Source: S15-B10 sp045569115 (GTDB lineage Bacteria > Fidelibacterota > Marinisomatia > Marinisomatales > S15-B10). From it: a stretch of DNA of 10,546 bases. The notes beneath the pieces were generated by a model. That model saw only the letters and a list, made by a program, of their open reading frames with translations. It was not told the DNA's origin and made no database searches. The translations under genes and the position numbers were made by a program. The stretch spans positions 1-10,546 of the forward strand of contig JBJKZS010000034.1 of NCBI GenBank assembly GCA_045569115.1. Reading direction: 5' to 3'. This document shows positions 1 to 7,839 of the stretch, in pieces; the first letter of the stretch is position 1, and every line of letters starts with the position of its first letter.

Positions 1-1953
1 AGAGGTTTTCAGTCAAGAAATTTATCCTATAAAGATGTTCTTAATACTCCCTTAGGATTAAAAGCTTATTATCCGTTAGATCATGTTATAGACAATAGAG
101 TGCATGAAATAGTTAGCGGGGAAAAAATTGGTAAAGTTATTAATGATCTAGTAGAAAGGCCTGGATATTATTCAGGAGGTTTAGAGTTTAATGGAGAAAA
201 TTATCTGGAGTTGGGTTTAATTGATGAACTTGATTTTCAGGAACCATTTTCAATTGGTTTTTGGCTATATAATATAAATGATGGAGCACGCGGAGTAGTA
301 ATAGCTCCTGATATAGATAAAAAAGATATTAATCCAGGTTTCCAGTTAAGCATAAGTGGTATAAAACAATTGACTTTTGTTATGACTAACGCGAAAGACG
401 AAAAAGAATTAAAAGTTGTTTCAAATAACAAACTTCCTCCTGATCAATGGTCACATGTTGTTATCACATATGATGGTAAAATAAAAGCAGATGGAATAAA
501 AATTTATATTGATGGTTCAGTAGCCGATATAGATAAAATAAATGATGATCTAGATAATTTCAGAATTACGCAAAGTTCAGTTTTAATTGGGACAAACAGA
601 AAACGCACAAATGGTCTAATGAGAGCTAGACTAGATGAGATTACATTTTTTAACAGAAAGTTAGATGATCAAGATGTTCAAGATCTCTATTCATACAATC
701 CATTAAATGAATTATATCAAAAGGGGAATGATCTTACAAAACTCGAATCAACCCGACTCTTTTATCATGATTTACACCATAAAGACTCTTTTTATCAATC
801 CTTAACGGAACGACTAAGTGAATATAAAATAAGACAGGAAAGATTAGAAAATGTTGGACTTAAGCCAACAATGGTAATGGCTGAAATGGATACTACTAGA
901 CGAACCTATGTTTTGGAACGGGGTCAATATAATGCACCCACTGATGAAGTATATCCAGGTACTCCAAAAAGTATTTTATCCTTTCCAGAAGAATATGAAA
1001 AAAATCGCATGGGTTTATCTAAATGGTTATTTAACAAAAAAAATCCCTTAACCGCAAGAGTGACAGTAAACCGATACTGGCAAATGATTTTTGGTAAAGG
1101 CCTTGTTTCAACTCCCGAGGATTTTGGGAGCCAAGGTAACTTACCATCTCACCCAAAACTCTTAGATTGGCTCGCATTGGAATTTGTTTCTAGTAATTGG
1201 AATATTAAGGAATTAATTAAAACAATGGTTATGTCTTCAACATATAGGCAAACAGTTAAATCAAATCCTAAATTGGTTGAGATTGACCCTGAGAATTTAT
1301 TTCTTTCTAGGGGACCTCAAAACCGACTTCAGGCTGAATTCATAAGAGATTATGCTCTAAATATTAGTGGGCTATTAAATGAAGAAATTGGTGGACCTAG
1401 TGTGAAACCTTATCAACCTAAAGGCCTTTGGCTTGAAATGGCTACGGGAAACCAGCCCCTAAAAAAATATATCCAAGAACACGATAAGGATTTATATAGA
1501 AAAAGTATGTATACTTTTTGGAAAAGATCCGTACCTCCTCCATCTATGATTACTTTCGATGCATCAACACGTGAACAATGTACTGTCCGCCGCCAATCCA
1601 CAAGTAGTCCTATGCAAGCCCTAACTCTTTTAAATGATCCTCAATTTGTTGAAGCTTCCAGATTAATTGCCCAAAGAATCTTATCTGAAGGTGGAACAAA
1701 TGCTAAAGAGCGGATTGTCTTTGCTTTTCGTTTAGCAACATCTCGAATTCCTGAAAATAAAGAAATTAATCTTTTAATTAATTTATTGGATGAGCAAGAA
1801 AACATTTTCGCTGAAAACCCTGATAAAGCAGAAAGCCTTTTGGGTATTGGTGAATATCCAATTGACTCTAATTTTAATTTGAATGAGCTTGCTTCTTACA
1901 CAGTAATTGCGTCTACAATTTTGAATTTAACAGAATCAACAAGAAAAGGTTGA
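1..1953 (+). CDS. LamG-PSD1 (DUF1553) domain protein, 5' truncated by window edge
   Basis: The reading frame is open from base 1. An internal GTG at 100 could be taken as a start, but the 33 codons before it already encode the opening LamG strand (KAYYPLDH), so the gene begins outside the window. The visible 650 residues are: a LamG/concanavalin-like domain at about 20-235 (cues FSIGFWLY, WSHVVITYDG, IYIDG, LDEITFFNRKL); a linker with a YVLERGQY motif near 303; and a PSD1 (DUF1553) domain from about 320 to the C-terminus, with NPLTARVTVNRYWQ, STPEDFGSQG and, near 527-546, CTVRRQSTSSPMQAL. In this family a PSCyt2 (DUF1549) domain, and often a PSCyt1 haem domain, precede LamG; they would lie upstream. 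The family is typically exported and its biochemical role is not established; LamG suggests glycan or surface binding. The next gene, 23 nt downstream, encodes the usual DUF1501 partner. Domain calls are secure, function is not. Confidence 0.9.
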   Translation, partial: RGFQSRNLSYKDVLNTPLGLKAYYPLDHVIDNRVHEIVSGEKIGKVINDLVERPGYYSGGLEFNGENYLELGLIDELDFQEPFSIGFWLYNINDGARGVVIAPDIDKKDINPGFQLSISGIKQLTFVMTNAKDEKELKVVSNNKLPPDQWSHVVITYDGKIKADGIKIYIDGSVADIDKINDDLDNFRITQSSVLIGTNRKRTNGLMRARLDEITFFNRKLDDQDVQDLYSYNPLNELYQKGNDLTKLESTRLFYHDLHHKDSFYQSLTERLSEYKIRQERLENVGLKPTMVMAEMDTTRRTYVLERGQYNAPTDEVYPGTPKSILSFPEEYEKNRMGLSKWLFNKKNPLTARVTVNRYWQMIFGKGLVSTPEDFGSQGNLPSHPKLLDWLALEFVSSNWNIKELIKTMVMSSTYRQTVKSNPKLVEIDPENLFLSRGPQNRLQAEFIRDYALNISGLLNEEIGGPSVKPYQPKGLWLEMATGNQPLKKYIQEHDKDLYRKSMYTFWKRSVPPPSMITFDASTREQCTVRRQSTSSPMQALTLLNDPQFVEASRLIAQRILSEGGTNAKERIVFAFRLATSRIPENKEINLLINLLDEQENIFAENPDKAESLLGIGEYPIDSNFNLNELASYTVIASTILNLTESTRKG

Positions 1954-1976
1954 AAATATTCTAATTTGGAGAATAA

Positions 1977-3458
1977 ATGAAAGATAAAAACTGTCCCAGT
2001 TGTTCCGATGATTTTTCCCCTTTTCAAATGACTCGACGTCATTTTTTATCAAGAACAAGTACAGGCATTGGTGTTGCGGCTTTAAGCAGTCTGTTGCCGA
2101 ATGTGTTAAAGCCATCTACAAATTCAAATTTTGATGATATCAAAAAACTTATTCCACATCATGCTCCTAAAGCTAAAAGAGTTATATACCTTTTTCAAAG
2201 TGGTGGGCCCGCTCAAATGGAGCTTTTTGATTACAAGCCCTTATTACAAAAAAAAGAAGGGGAAGAACTACCAGGATCTATAAGAATGGGTCAACGTCTT
2301 ACTGGTATGACAGCTAACCAAGGAACCTTCCCACTCAAAGGAGCAAGCTGGAATTTTCAACAATATGGAAATAGCGGAGCTTGGGTAAGTGATCTACTTC
2401 CATATACTTCAAAAATTGTAGATGAACTATGTTTTGTTAAAAGTTTACATACTGAAGCTATTAATCATGATCCAGCAATGACTTTTTTCCAAACTGGTTC
2501 ACAACAGAGTGGACGGCCTAGTATGGGCTCTTGGTTAAGTTATGGATTAGGTAGTGACAATAATAATCTTCCTGGTTTTTGCGTTTTATTGTCTAAGGGC
2601 ACAGGGAAGATTGCTGATGCACAACCACTTGCTGCAAGATTATGGGGAAATGGTTTTCTCCCATCATTTCATCAAGGTGTTCAGTTTCGGTCAGGTAAAG
2701 ATCCAGTCCTTTACTTACAAAACCCTGATGGTATAACAGGGATGGATCGCCGAAAAATGCTTAACTACCTTAAAGAATTAAATAAACTCTATTATGATGA
2801 AGTAAAAGATCCTGATGTCAGATCCAATATTACACAATATGAAATGGCTTATCGTATGCAAACCTCCGTACCAGAAATAATGGACGTCTCAAAAGAACCA
2901 AATGAAGTTTATGAATTGTACGGAGCCAATTCAAAAATTCCAGGAACATATGCAGCAAACTGTCTCCTTGCTAGAAGGTTGGCTGAAAGAGATGTGAAGT
3001 TCATTCAACTTTACCATCAGGGTTGGGATCATCATCATAACTTAAATAGAGAGATAGCTCTTCAATGCCAGGATACAGACCAAGCTTCAGCTGCTTTAGT
3101 AATAGACTTAAAAAGACGCGGTCTCCTTGAAGATACTCTTGTCATTTGGGGTGGAGAGTTTGGTCGCACAAATTATGCCCAGGATCCTTCATCAACAGAA
3201 AGATATGGCCGTGATCATCATCCGCGCTGTTTTACAGTCTGGATGGCTGGAGGAGGGGTAAAACCAGGCTTTACTTACGGAAAAACTGATGAATTTGGTT
3301 ATAATATTCTTGACAATCCCGTTCATGTTCACGATTTTCAAGCAACGATATTACATTTAATGGGGATTGATCATGAACAACTTACTTTTAGACATCAAGG
3401 TAGACGCTATCGGTTAACAGATGTTCATGGAAAATTGGTAAAAGATATCTTAGCATAA
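1977..3458 (+). CDS. DUF1501 protein with Tat signal (alkaline-phosphatase superfamily)
   Basis: This 493-residue protein matches the DUF1501 family, which belongs to the alkaline phosphatase/sulfatase clan. The N-terminus has TRRHFLSR at 19-26 followed by a hydrophobic stretch to about 41, a good twin-arginine export signal, so the folded product probably acts outside the cytoplasm. Metal-site-like motifs are GWDHHHN (349-355), GGEFGRT (392-398), GRDHHP (411-416) and HVHD (450-453), as usual for the family. I see no C/S-x-P-x-R sulfatase signature, so a formylglycine sulfatase is unlikely. A CxxC (C6, C9) precedes the Tat motif. The ATG start is supported by GGAG at 1968-1971, 5 nt upstream. 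The gene lies 23 nt after the PSD1 gene, its common partner in Planctomycetota and Verrucomicrobiota, and 16 nt before a GH32 gene. The substrate is unknown; a role on the same extracellular glycan is inferred only from position. Confidence 0.92.
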   Translation: MKDKNCPSCSDDFSPFQMTRRHFLSRTSTGIGVAALSSLLPNVLKPSTNSNFDDIKKLIPHHAPKAKRVIYLFQSGGPAQMELFDYKPLLQKKEGEELPGSIRMGQRLTGMTANQGTFPLKGASWNFQQYGNSGAWVSDLLPYTSKIVDELCFVKSLHTEAINHDPAMTFFQTGSQQSGRPSMGSWLSYGLGSDNNNLPGFCVLLSKGTGKIADAQPLAARLWGNGFLPSFHQGVQFRSGKDPVLYLQNPDGITGMDRRKMLNYLKELNKLYYDEVKDPDVRSNITQYEMAYRMQTSVPEIMDVSKEPNEVYELYGANSKIPGTYAANCLLARRLAERDVKFIQLYHQGWDHHHNLNREIALQCQDTDQASAALVIDLKRRGLLEDTLVIWGGEFGRTNYAQDPSSTERYGRDHHPRCFTVWMAGGGVKPGFTYGKTDEFGYNILDNPVHVHDFQATILHLMGIDHEQLTFRHQGRRYRLTDVHGKLVKDILA

Positions 3459-3474
3459 ACAATAGGAGATAAAA

Positions 3475-5172
3475 ATGAAAAATACGGTATTATCATTATT
3501 CTTTAGCATACTCTCACTCACCTTATTAAATGCTGAAGAAAATAAGAATTTGGGCAAAGTTTCAGAGCCTAAAGTAGATAATCATGATTACTCCTCAAAA
3601 GTACCTAAATTTACCTTTTCTGATAACTTGGAAGAACAGGAACAACAACTAAAGAACAATCCTCTTTTATTACGGTTCAAGGAATCAAGGGCAAAACTAG
3701 CATCAGATCCACACTTGCCTCTTTATCATTTTGTCAGTCCAGAACACCGCCTTAATGATCCCAACGGACTTAGTTTCTGGAAAGGAAATTGGCACCTTTT
3801 TTATCAAGCTTATCCACCAGAAGACGATAGACAGCACTGGGGACATGCGGTAAGCAAAGATCTTATTAATTGGAGAGATTTGCCTTATGCAATTTATCCC
3901 GATCCTGAATACCAGTCTTATTCTGGCTCAGCATTGGTAGAAGAAGACAGGGTAATAGCCATGTATCATGGTACTAGAGTTGGAAATATGGTTGCCACTT
4001 CCAGTGATCCTTTGCTTCTTAATTGGGAAAAGGTAGGAAATAAAGCAGTGATCCCTATGACACCCAATAGTGATGACTTCCCCTATGATATATATGACCC
4101 CAATATTTGGAAAAAGGATGGTGTCTACTATAGTATATCCGGCGGACTCACAAGAGAGCGCTTTGGAGAACAATATTTAGCAGGATATCTTTTTAAGTCA
4201 ACTGACCTTGAAAACTGGGAATATATGCATGAATTTGTAGAAAATGATCGTTTCACTGGTCTTATGAATGACTTGGCTTGTCCATATTTCTGGCCCATTG
4301 GCGATCGCTGGATATTGCCTTTCTACAGTCACAAAAGCGGTGGACAATATTTCGTAGGTGACTACGATAAGGAAAGAGACAAATTTATTCCCACTAATCA
4401 TGGGAAATTTAACTTTGGCGCATCCCGGCCAGGAGGTGTTCATGCTCCATCAGCTGCTCCTGATGGTAAAGGTGGAGTCATAATTATTTTCAATATTAAT
4501 GACGCGAAACCTACTGATGGCTGGAATCAAATAATGAGTCTTCCCCGGCTATTAAGTCTAGAAAATGGTGATACCCTTAGGCAAACACCAGCTGGCGACA
4601 TAGAGTCTTTACGTTATGATCATAAAAAAGTTGATCGAATGACACTTCCTGCAAATAAAGAAGTTGTCCTTAGAAATATTAATGGTAACGCCATGGAAAT
4701 TATTGCTGAAATAGATGCAAAAAATTCACCGATGGTGGAAATGAACGTCTTACGGAATCCTAATAAGAAAGAGTTTACCCGCATTGCCTTTTATAGGTAT
4801 CGTGGGATGCATATTGGAAGACAATATAAACGTCCTCGTTCGACATCCGGTACATTTGTACCCATCCATGGTAGACGTTATCGCTTAAAGAATAGTTTGA
4901 TATCAATTGAATCATCTTTTTCCTCCATATTACCAGATGTTCTTTCAAGAGGACCGGAAACCGGAGAATTCCTGTTAGAGCCTGATGAAAAGCTTAAGCT
5001 TCGTGTCTTCATTGATAAATCTGTAGTTGAGGTTTTTGCCAATGATAGACAGGTCGTTGCAATGCGAGTTTATCCTGGATTAAAAAGAAGTACTGGAGTT
5101 TCTCTTCGAGCACAGGGCTCTGAAGCAGAATTAATCTCCTTAGATGCTTGGCAAATGAAAAGTATTTATTAA
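3475..5172 (+). CDS. Secreted GH32-family glycosidase, divergent acid/base motif (paralogue 1)
   Basis: This is a 565-residue GH32 protein. It has a Sec signal peptide (1-20, hydrophobic core ending LLNA before EEN), a five-bladed propeller from about 84 to 370, and a C-terminal beta-sandwich from about 390 to 562 containing LRVFIDKSVVEVF. The nucleophile motif NDPNG places Asp at 95; HWGHAVSKDL follows at 121-130 and YSGS at 149-152. The RDP motif is YDP (Asp208), so the stabilising Asp is kept but the Arg is lost. The general acid/base motif ECP reads ACP (268-270), without Glu; the nearest acid is Asp266. GH32 enzymes hydrolyse beta-fructosides (inulin, levan, sucrose), but the exact substrate here is open and activity should not be assumed canonical. 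AGGAG at 3464-3468, 6 nt before the ATG, supports the start. The gene probably shares a transcript with the DUF1501 gene and the paralogue downstream. Confidence 0.9.
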   Translation: MKNTVLSLFFSILSLTLLNAEENKNLGKVSEPKVDNHDYSSKVPKFTFSDNLEEQEQQLKNNPLLLRFKESRAKLASDPHLPLYHFVSPEHRLNDPNGLSFWKGNWHLFYQAYPPEDDRQHWGHAVSKDLINWRDLPYAIYPDPEYQSYSGSALVEEDRVIAMYHGTRVGNMVATSSDPLLLNWEKVGNKAVIPMTPNSDDFPYDIYDPNIWKKDGVYYSISGGLTRERFGEQYLAGYLFKSTDLENWEYMHEFVENDRFTGLMNDLACPYFWPIGDRWILPFYSHKSGGQYFVGDYDKERDKFIPTNHGKFNFGASRPGGVHAPSAAPDGKGGVIIIFNINDAKPTDGWNQIMSLPRLLSLENGDTLRQTPAGDIESLRYDHKKVDRMTLPANKEVVLRNINGNAMEIIAEIDAKNSPMVEMNVLRNPNKKEFTRIAFYRYRGMHIGRQYKRPRSTSGTFVPIHGRRYRLKNSLISIESSFSSILPDVLSRGPETGEFLLEPDEKLKLRVFIDKSVVEVFANDRQVVAMRVYPGLKRSTGVSLRAQGSEAELISLDAWQMKSIY

Positions 5173-5186
5173 ACATATATGCAATT

Positions 5187-5201
5187 GGATTTTTATCTTT
5201 G
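5187..5201 (+). promoter_or_regulatory. Weak RBS and TTG start of the second GH32 gene
   Basis: The longest frame of the second GH32 gene opens at a TTG at 5148, inside the end of the preceding gene. A later in-frame TTG at 5199-5201 gives a protein starting MKKSFVIVGIFF, an ideal signal-peptide beginning with Lys-Lys directly before the hydrophobic core. GGA at 5187-5189 lies 9 nt upstream and is a weak but usable Shine-Dalgarno match. No in-frame ATG occurs in this stretch: the ATG at 5179 is out of frame. I therefore choose 5199. Confidence 0.6.
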
Positions 5202-6851
5202 AAAAAATCCTTTGTCATTGTTGGAATATTTTTTATTTCAATCTCTTTATTTGATTTAAGGGCTCAGACTTCGGCAAAAAGGATCTATGAAGAAGGACCA
5301 TATCCTTCTCATACTCCAAAATATTTATTTTCCGAAAAGATTGAAGAGCAGGAAATTCAATTAAAAAATAATCCTTTAATAAAGCGATTCAAGAAATCAA
5401 GGGAAAGATATTCTTCTGATCCTTATCGTCCAATATATCATTTTGTTAGTCCTGAAAATATGTTAAATGACCCTAATGGGTTATGTTATTGGAATGGTCA
5501 ATGGCATTTATTTTATCAAGCTTATCCCCCAGATGAATTTCCCGATTCAAAAGATATAAAAAAAAGAAGACAACATTGGGGACACGCAGTAAGTAAAGAT
5601 CTCATATATTGGCGAGATCTTCCATATGCAATTTATCCTGGCATAGAAAAAATGGCCTTCTCAGGAAGTACTGTAGTAGAAAAAGATCGTGTAATAGCAT
5701 TTTATCCCGGTATAGAAGCAGGACAAATGATTGCGACATCTAATGATCCTTTATTATTGAATTGGGATAAGTCTGGGCCACTCAATACAAATAGAGGAGA
5801 CTCAGATATCTGGAAGGAGGGTAATACGTATTATGGATTGATTGGTGGTAGAGAGAGTTATTATCCTGACTCTGATGGTCTTATCCCCCACTGGTTTTAT
5901 AAAAATGCTGTATGGCCAAAAATGACTCTCTGGAGTTCTAAAGATTTAATTAATTGGGTTTCAGAAGGATCATTTCTATATGAGAATACACCTTTTACTC
6001 AAAGATATGATGATGGGTCTTGCCCAAATTTTCAAAAAATTGGTGATAAACATATTCTTCTCTTTTTTAGTCACAGTAATGGAGGGCAATATTTTCTAGG
6101 AGACTATGATGAGAAAAAACATAAGTTTAAACCGTATGATCATGGCCGATTTAATCATGGCCGTGTTGCCCCTGGCGGCGTTCATGCTCCCTCAGCCGCA
6201 TCTGGTAAAAATGGTAGTGTTATTAATATTATGAATATTAATGATGGAAAACAAAGTGATGAGTGGGATCAAATTATGTCTCTACCACAACAACTCACTT
6301 TAGACAAATCAAAAGCACTCCATATTTCACCCATTGAGGCTACAAAGATCCTTCGAAAAAAACATGCATATATTGAAGAAATCACTTTACCAGCAAATAA
6401 AGAAGTTCTCCTTGAATCAATCAAAGGTAACACTATTGAATTATTTGCCGAAATTGATCCAAAATTATCTCGCTGGGTTCAACTGAATGTTTTGCGATCT
6501 CCTAATGCAGAAGAAAAAACTTCAATTACTTTCTATAACTATGATCGAAAATTGACTTATTGGTATGATACAAAAGGGGAAGTGGTACTTGATGGTTCTC
6601 AGTCAAGTATCCTAGAAGATGTTTGGCTAAGACCACCTGAAAGAGCAATCATGGAACGTAAACAAGAGACATTAAAACTTAGAGTATTTATAGATCGAAG
6701 TGTTATTGAGGTCTTTGTGAATGGTCGACAATATTTAGCTATGAGAGTTTATCCTGGGCTTAAAGAAAGTATAGGAGTTTCACTCCTTGCTCAAGGTTCT
6801 GAGGCAAACCTTATAAGACTCGATGCATGGGAAATGAAAGGAATTTTTTAA
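5199..6851 (+). CDS. Secreted GH32-family glycosidase, divergent acid/base motif (paralogue 2)
   Basis: With the TTG start at 5199 this is a 550-residue exported GH32 protein, with a signal peptide at 1-22 (hydrophobic core, then LRA before QTS). The nucleophile motif NDPNG puts Asp at 91; HWGHAVSKDL lies at 126-135 and FSGS at 154-157. The RDP position reads GDS (Asp201), and the ECP position reads SCP (274-276), so the canonical acid/base Glu is absent, as in the preceding gene; Asp272 is the shared nearby acid. The two proteins are clear tandem paralogues: their last 60 residues align without gaps with 45 identities, and both share QLKNNPL and HFVSPE before the nucleophile. This copy has extra loops (about 112-124 and 218-240). 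The gene follows its paralogue after 26 nt, and its stop is 17 nt from the stop of the convergent kinase gene. Family membership is secure; substrate and activity are not. Confidence 0.9.
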   Translation: MKKSFVIVGIFFISISLFDLRAQTSAKRIYEEGPYPSHTPKYLFSEKIEEQEIQLKNNPLIKRFKKSRERYSSDPYRPIYHFVSPENMLNDPNGLCYWNGQWHLFYQAYPPDEFPDSKDIKKRRQHWGHAVSKDLIYWRDLPYAIYPGIEKMAFSGSTVVEKDRVIAFYPGIEAGQMIATSNDPLLLNWDKSGPLNTNRGDSDIWKEGNTYYGLIGGRESYYPDSDGLIPHWFYKNAVWPKMTLWSSKDLINWVSEGSFLYENTPFTQRYDDGSCPNFQKIGDKHILLFFSHSNGGQYFLGDYDEKKHKFKPYDHGRFNHGRVAPGGVHAPSAASGKNGSVINIMNINDGKQSDEWDQIMSLPQQLTLDKSKALHISPIEATKILRKKHAYIEEITLPANKEVLLESIKGNTIELFAEIDPKLSRWVQLNVLRSPNAEEKTSITFYNYDRKLTYWYDTKGEVVLDGSQSSILEDVWLRPPERAIMERKQETLKLRVFIDRSVIEVFVNGRQYLAMRVYPGLKESIGVSLLAQGSEANLIRLDAWEMKGIF

Positions 6852-6868
6852 TTAATATAAATAGATTA
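6852..6868. other. Convergent junction between two gene sets, no visible terminator
   Basis: Only 17 AT-rich bases separate the stop codon of the second GH32 gene (plus strand) from that of the ROK kinase gene (minus strand). I see no GC-rich hairpin with a T-run on either strand here or in the flanking coding ends. Termination is therefore factor-dependent, or transcripts run into each other. Confidence 0.6.
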
Positions 6869-7768
6869 TTAAGATTTTCTAACTTGTCCCAACGCATCAA
6901 TCCCCAATGCAAAGCCACCAAATAATCCCGCATCAGCACCCAAATCTGGATAAACAATATAATTATTGATGCCATCCAATAATTCATCCTTTAGTAAATA
7001 TGAATTCAATATTTTTTTTACTTCACTCCTAATCAAGGGGAAAAGATGATTATGTTTCATTACACCTCCTCCAAGAATAATTTTTTGGGGTGATAAGATT
7101 AATGTATAGCTAACAACGGCTTGCGCTAAATAACTAGAAACTATTTCCCAGGCTATATCATTTTCATCTTTAATATTCTGTCCCTTGATACCTGTACGTT
7201 TTTCAATAGCAAGTCCAGAAGCCAAGCCCTCTAAACAATCTCCATGATTTGGACAAGTCCCTTCAAAATCATCATTGTTATGTCTTCTTACCAAGATATG
7301 TCCCATCTCTGGATGAAGTAAACCATGTATAAGATTTCCTTCTACAACAGCTCCACCCCCTATACCTGTACCAACGGTTAGGTAAAGACACGATTTTAAT
7401 CCTTTCGCAATTCCCCATTTTATCTCAGCCAGAGCTGCGCCATTTACATCTGTGTCAAAACCAATTGGCGCATCTATTTCATTCCTTAGATACCCAACAA
7501 AGTCACAATTCCTCCAGCCTGGTTTTGGTGTTGTAGTTATAAAACCATAGGTTGACGAATCGCAATCAAGATCAATAGGGCCAAAACAGCTTATTCCAAG
7601 TGCATCAATTTTATAAGATTTAAAAAACTCTAATATTTGTGGTAATGATTCGTCTGGAGTAGAAGTTTGAATATTAGTACGCTGAATAATATCTGGCTTC
7701 TTATCTGAATAGTTTGTTACAGCACAGTTAATTGATGTGCCACCTGCATCGATTCCTCCAATTAGCAT
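6869..7768 (-). CDS. ROK-family sugar kinase, probable fructokinase
   Basis: This 299-residue protein is a full-length ROK kinase, expected to phosphorylate a hexose with ATP in the cytoplasm. The phosphate-binding loop is DAGGT at 7-11. TDVNGAALAE (106-115) holds the catalytic Asp107. TVGTGIGGG (131-139) and LGGGV (232-236) match the nucleotide-site glycine motifs. The zinc-binding region has His157 in HPEMGH, then C172-P-x-H175-x-x-C178 followed by LEGLASG. This CPxHxxC form with LEGLASG is characteristic of the fructokinase (YdhR/ScrK-like) branch, rather than the CxCGxxGC form of glucokinases and NagC-type repressors. No N-terminal helix-turn-helix is present, so it is an enzyme and not a ROK repressor. 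GGAG at 7778-7781 lies 9 nt before the ATG. Together with GH32 enzymes and a sugar permease, fructose to fructose 6-phosphate is the most likely reaction; mannose or glucose activity cannot be excluded. Confidence 0.9.
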   Translation of the reverse strand: MLIGGIDAGGTSINCAVTNYSDKKPDIIQRTNIQTSTPDESLPQILEFFKSYKIDALGISCFGPIDLDCDSSTYGFITTTPKPGWRNCDFVGYLRNEIDAPIGFDTDVNGAALAEIKWGIAKGLKSCLYLTVGTGIGGGAVVEGNLIHGLLHPEMGHILVRRHNNDDFEGTCPNHGDCLEGLASGLAIEKRTGIKGQNIKDENDIAWEIVSSYLAQAVVSYTLILSPQKIILGGGVMKHNHLFPLIRSEVKKILNSYLLKDELLDGINNYIVYPDLGADAGLFGGFALGIDALGQVRKS

Positions 7769-7793
7769 CTAATTTTTCTCCATAAATAATTTA

Positions 7794-7799
7794 ATTATA
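7794..7799 (-). promoter_or_regulatory. Candidate -10 box upstream of the ROK kinase gene
   Basis: On the minus strand the 102-nt gap between the transporter and the kinase contains a perfect TATAAT whose 3' end is 25 nt before the kinase ATG. Transcription from it would leave a short leader containing the GGAG ribosome site. No good TTGACA-like box lies 16-18 nt upstream, and the region is AT-rich, so chance occurrence is possible. If real, the kinase would have its own promoter in addition to read-through from the transporter gene. Confidence 0.35.
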
Positions 7800-7820
7800 A
7801 GTGGAAGTTTAACTATGGTT

Positions 7821-7839
7821 GTTGAGGAAAATTCCTAAC
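7821..7839. repeat. Imperfect dyad, possible operator, in the transporter-kinase gap
   Basis: The bases form a dyad: GTT (7821-7823) pairs with AAC (7837-7839), and AGGAA (7825-7829) pairs with TTCCT (7832-7836), with G7824 unpaired and a 2-nt centre. The centre is too tight for a stable RNA hairpin and no T-run follows, so a terminator is unlikely. It sits about 22 nt upstream of the candidate -10 box, where an operator could be, but it is short and occurs in AT-rich DNA. Confidence 0.25.

Noticed and set aside
100..102. GTG at 100 as the start of the PSD1/LamG gene
   Set aside because: The frame is open back to base 1 and the upstream codons encode the first part of the LamG domain, so the gene is cut by the window edge.
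1977..3458. DUF1501 protein as a type I sulfatase acting on sulfated glycans
   Set aside because: It belongs to the same clan, but no C/S-x-P-x-R formylglycine signature is present; sulfatase activity is not supported by the sequence.
6139..6164. Repeated CATGGCCG direct repeat inside the second GH32 gene
   Set aside because: It is two short copies in coding sequence (DHGRFNHGR); explained by the protein sequence, with no sign of a functional DNA repeat.
6869..7768. ROK protein as a transcriptional repressor
   Set aside because: It begins directly with the ATP-binding loop at residue 4 and has no N-terminal helix-turn-helix domain.
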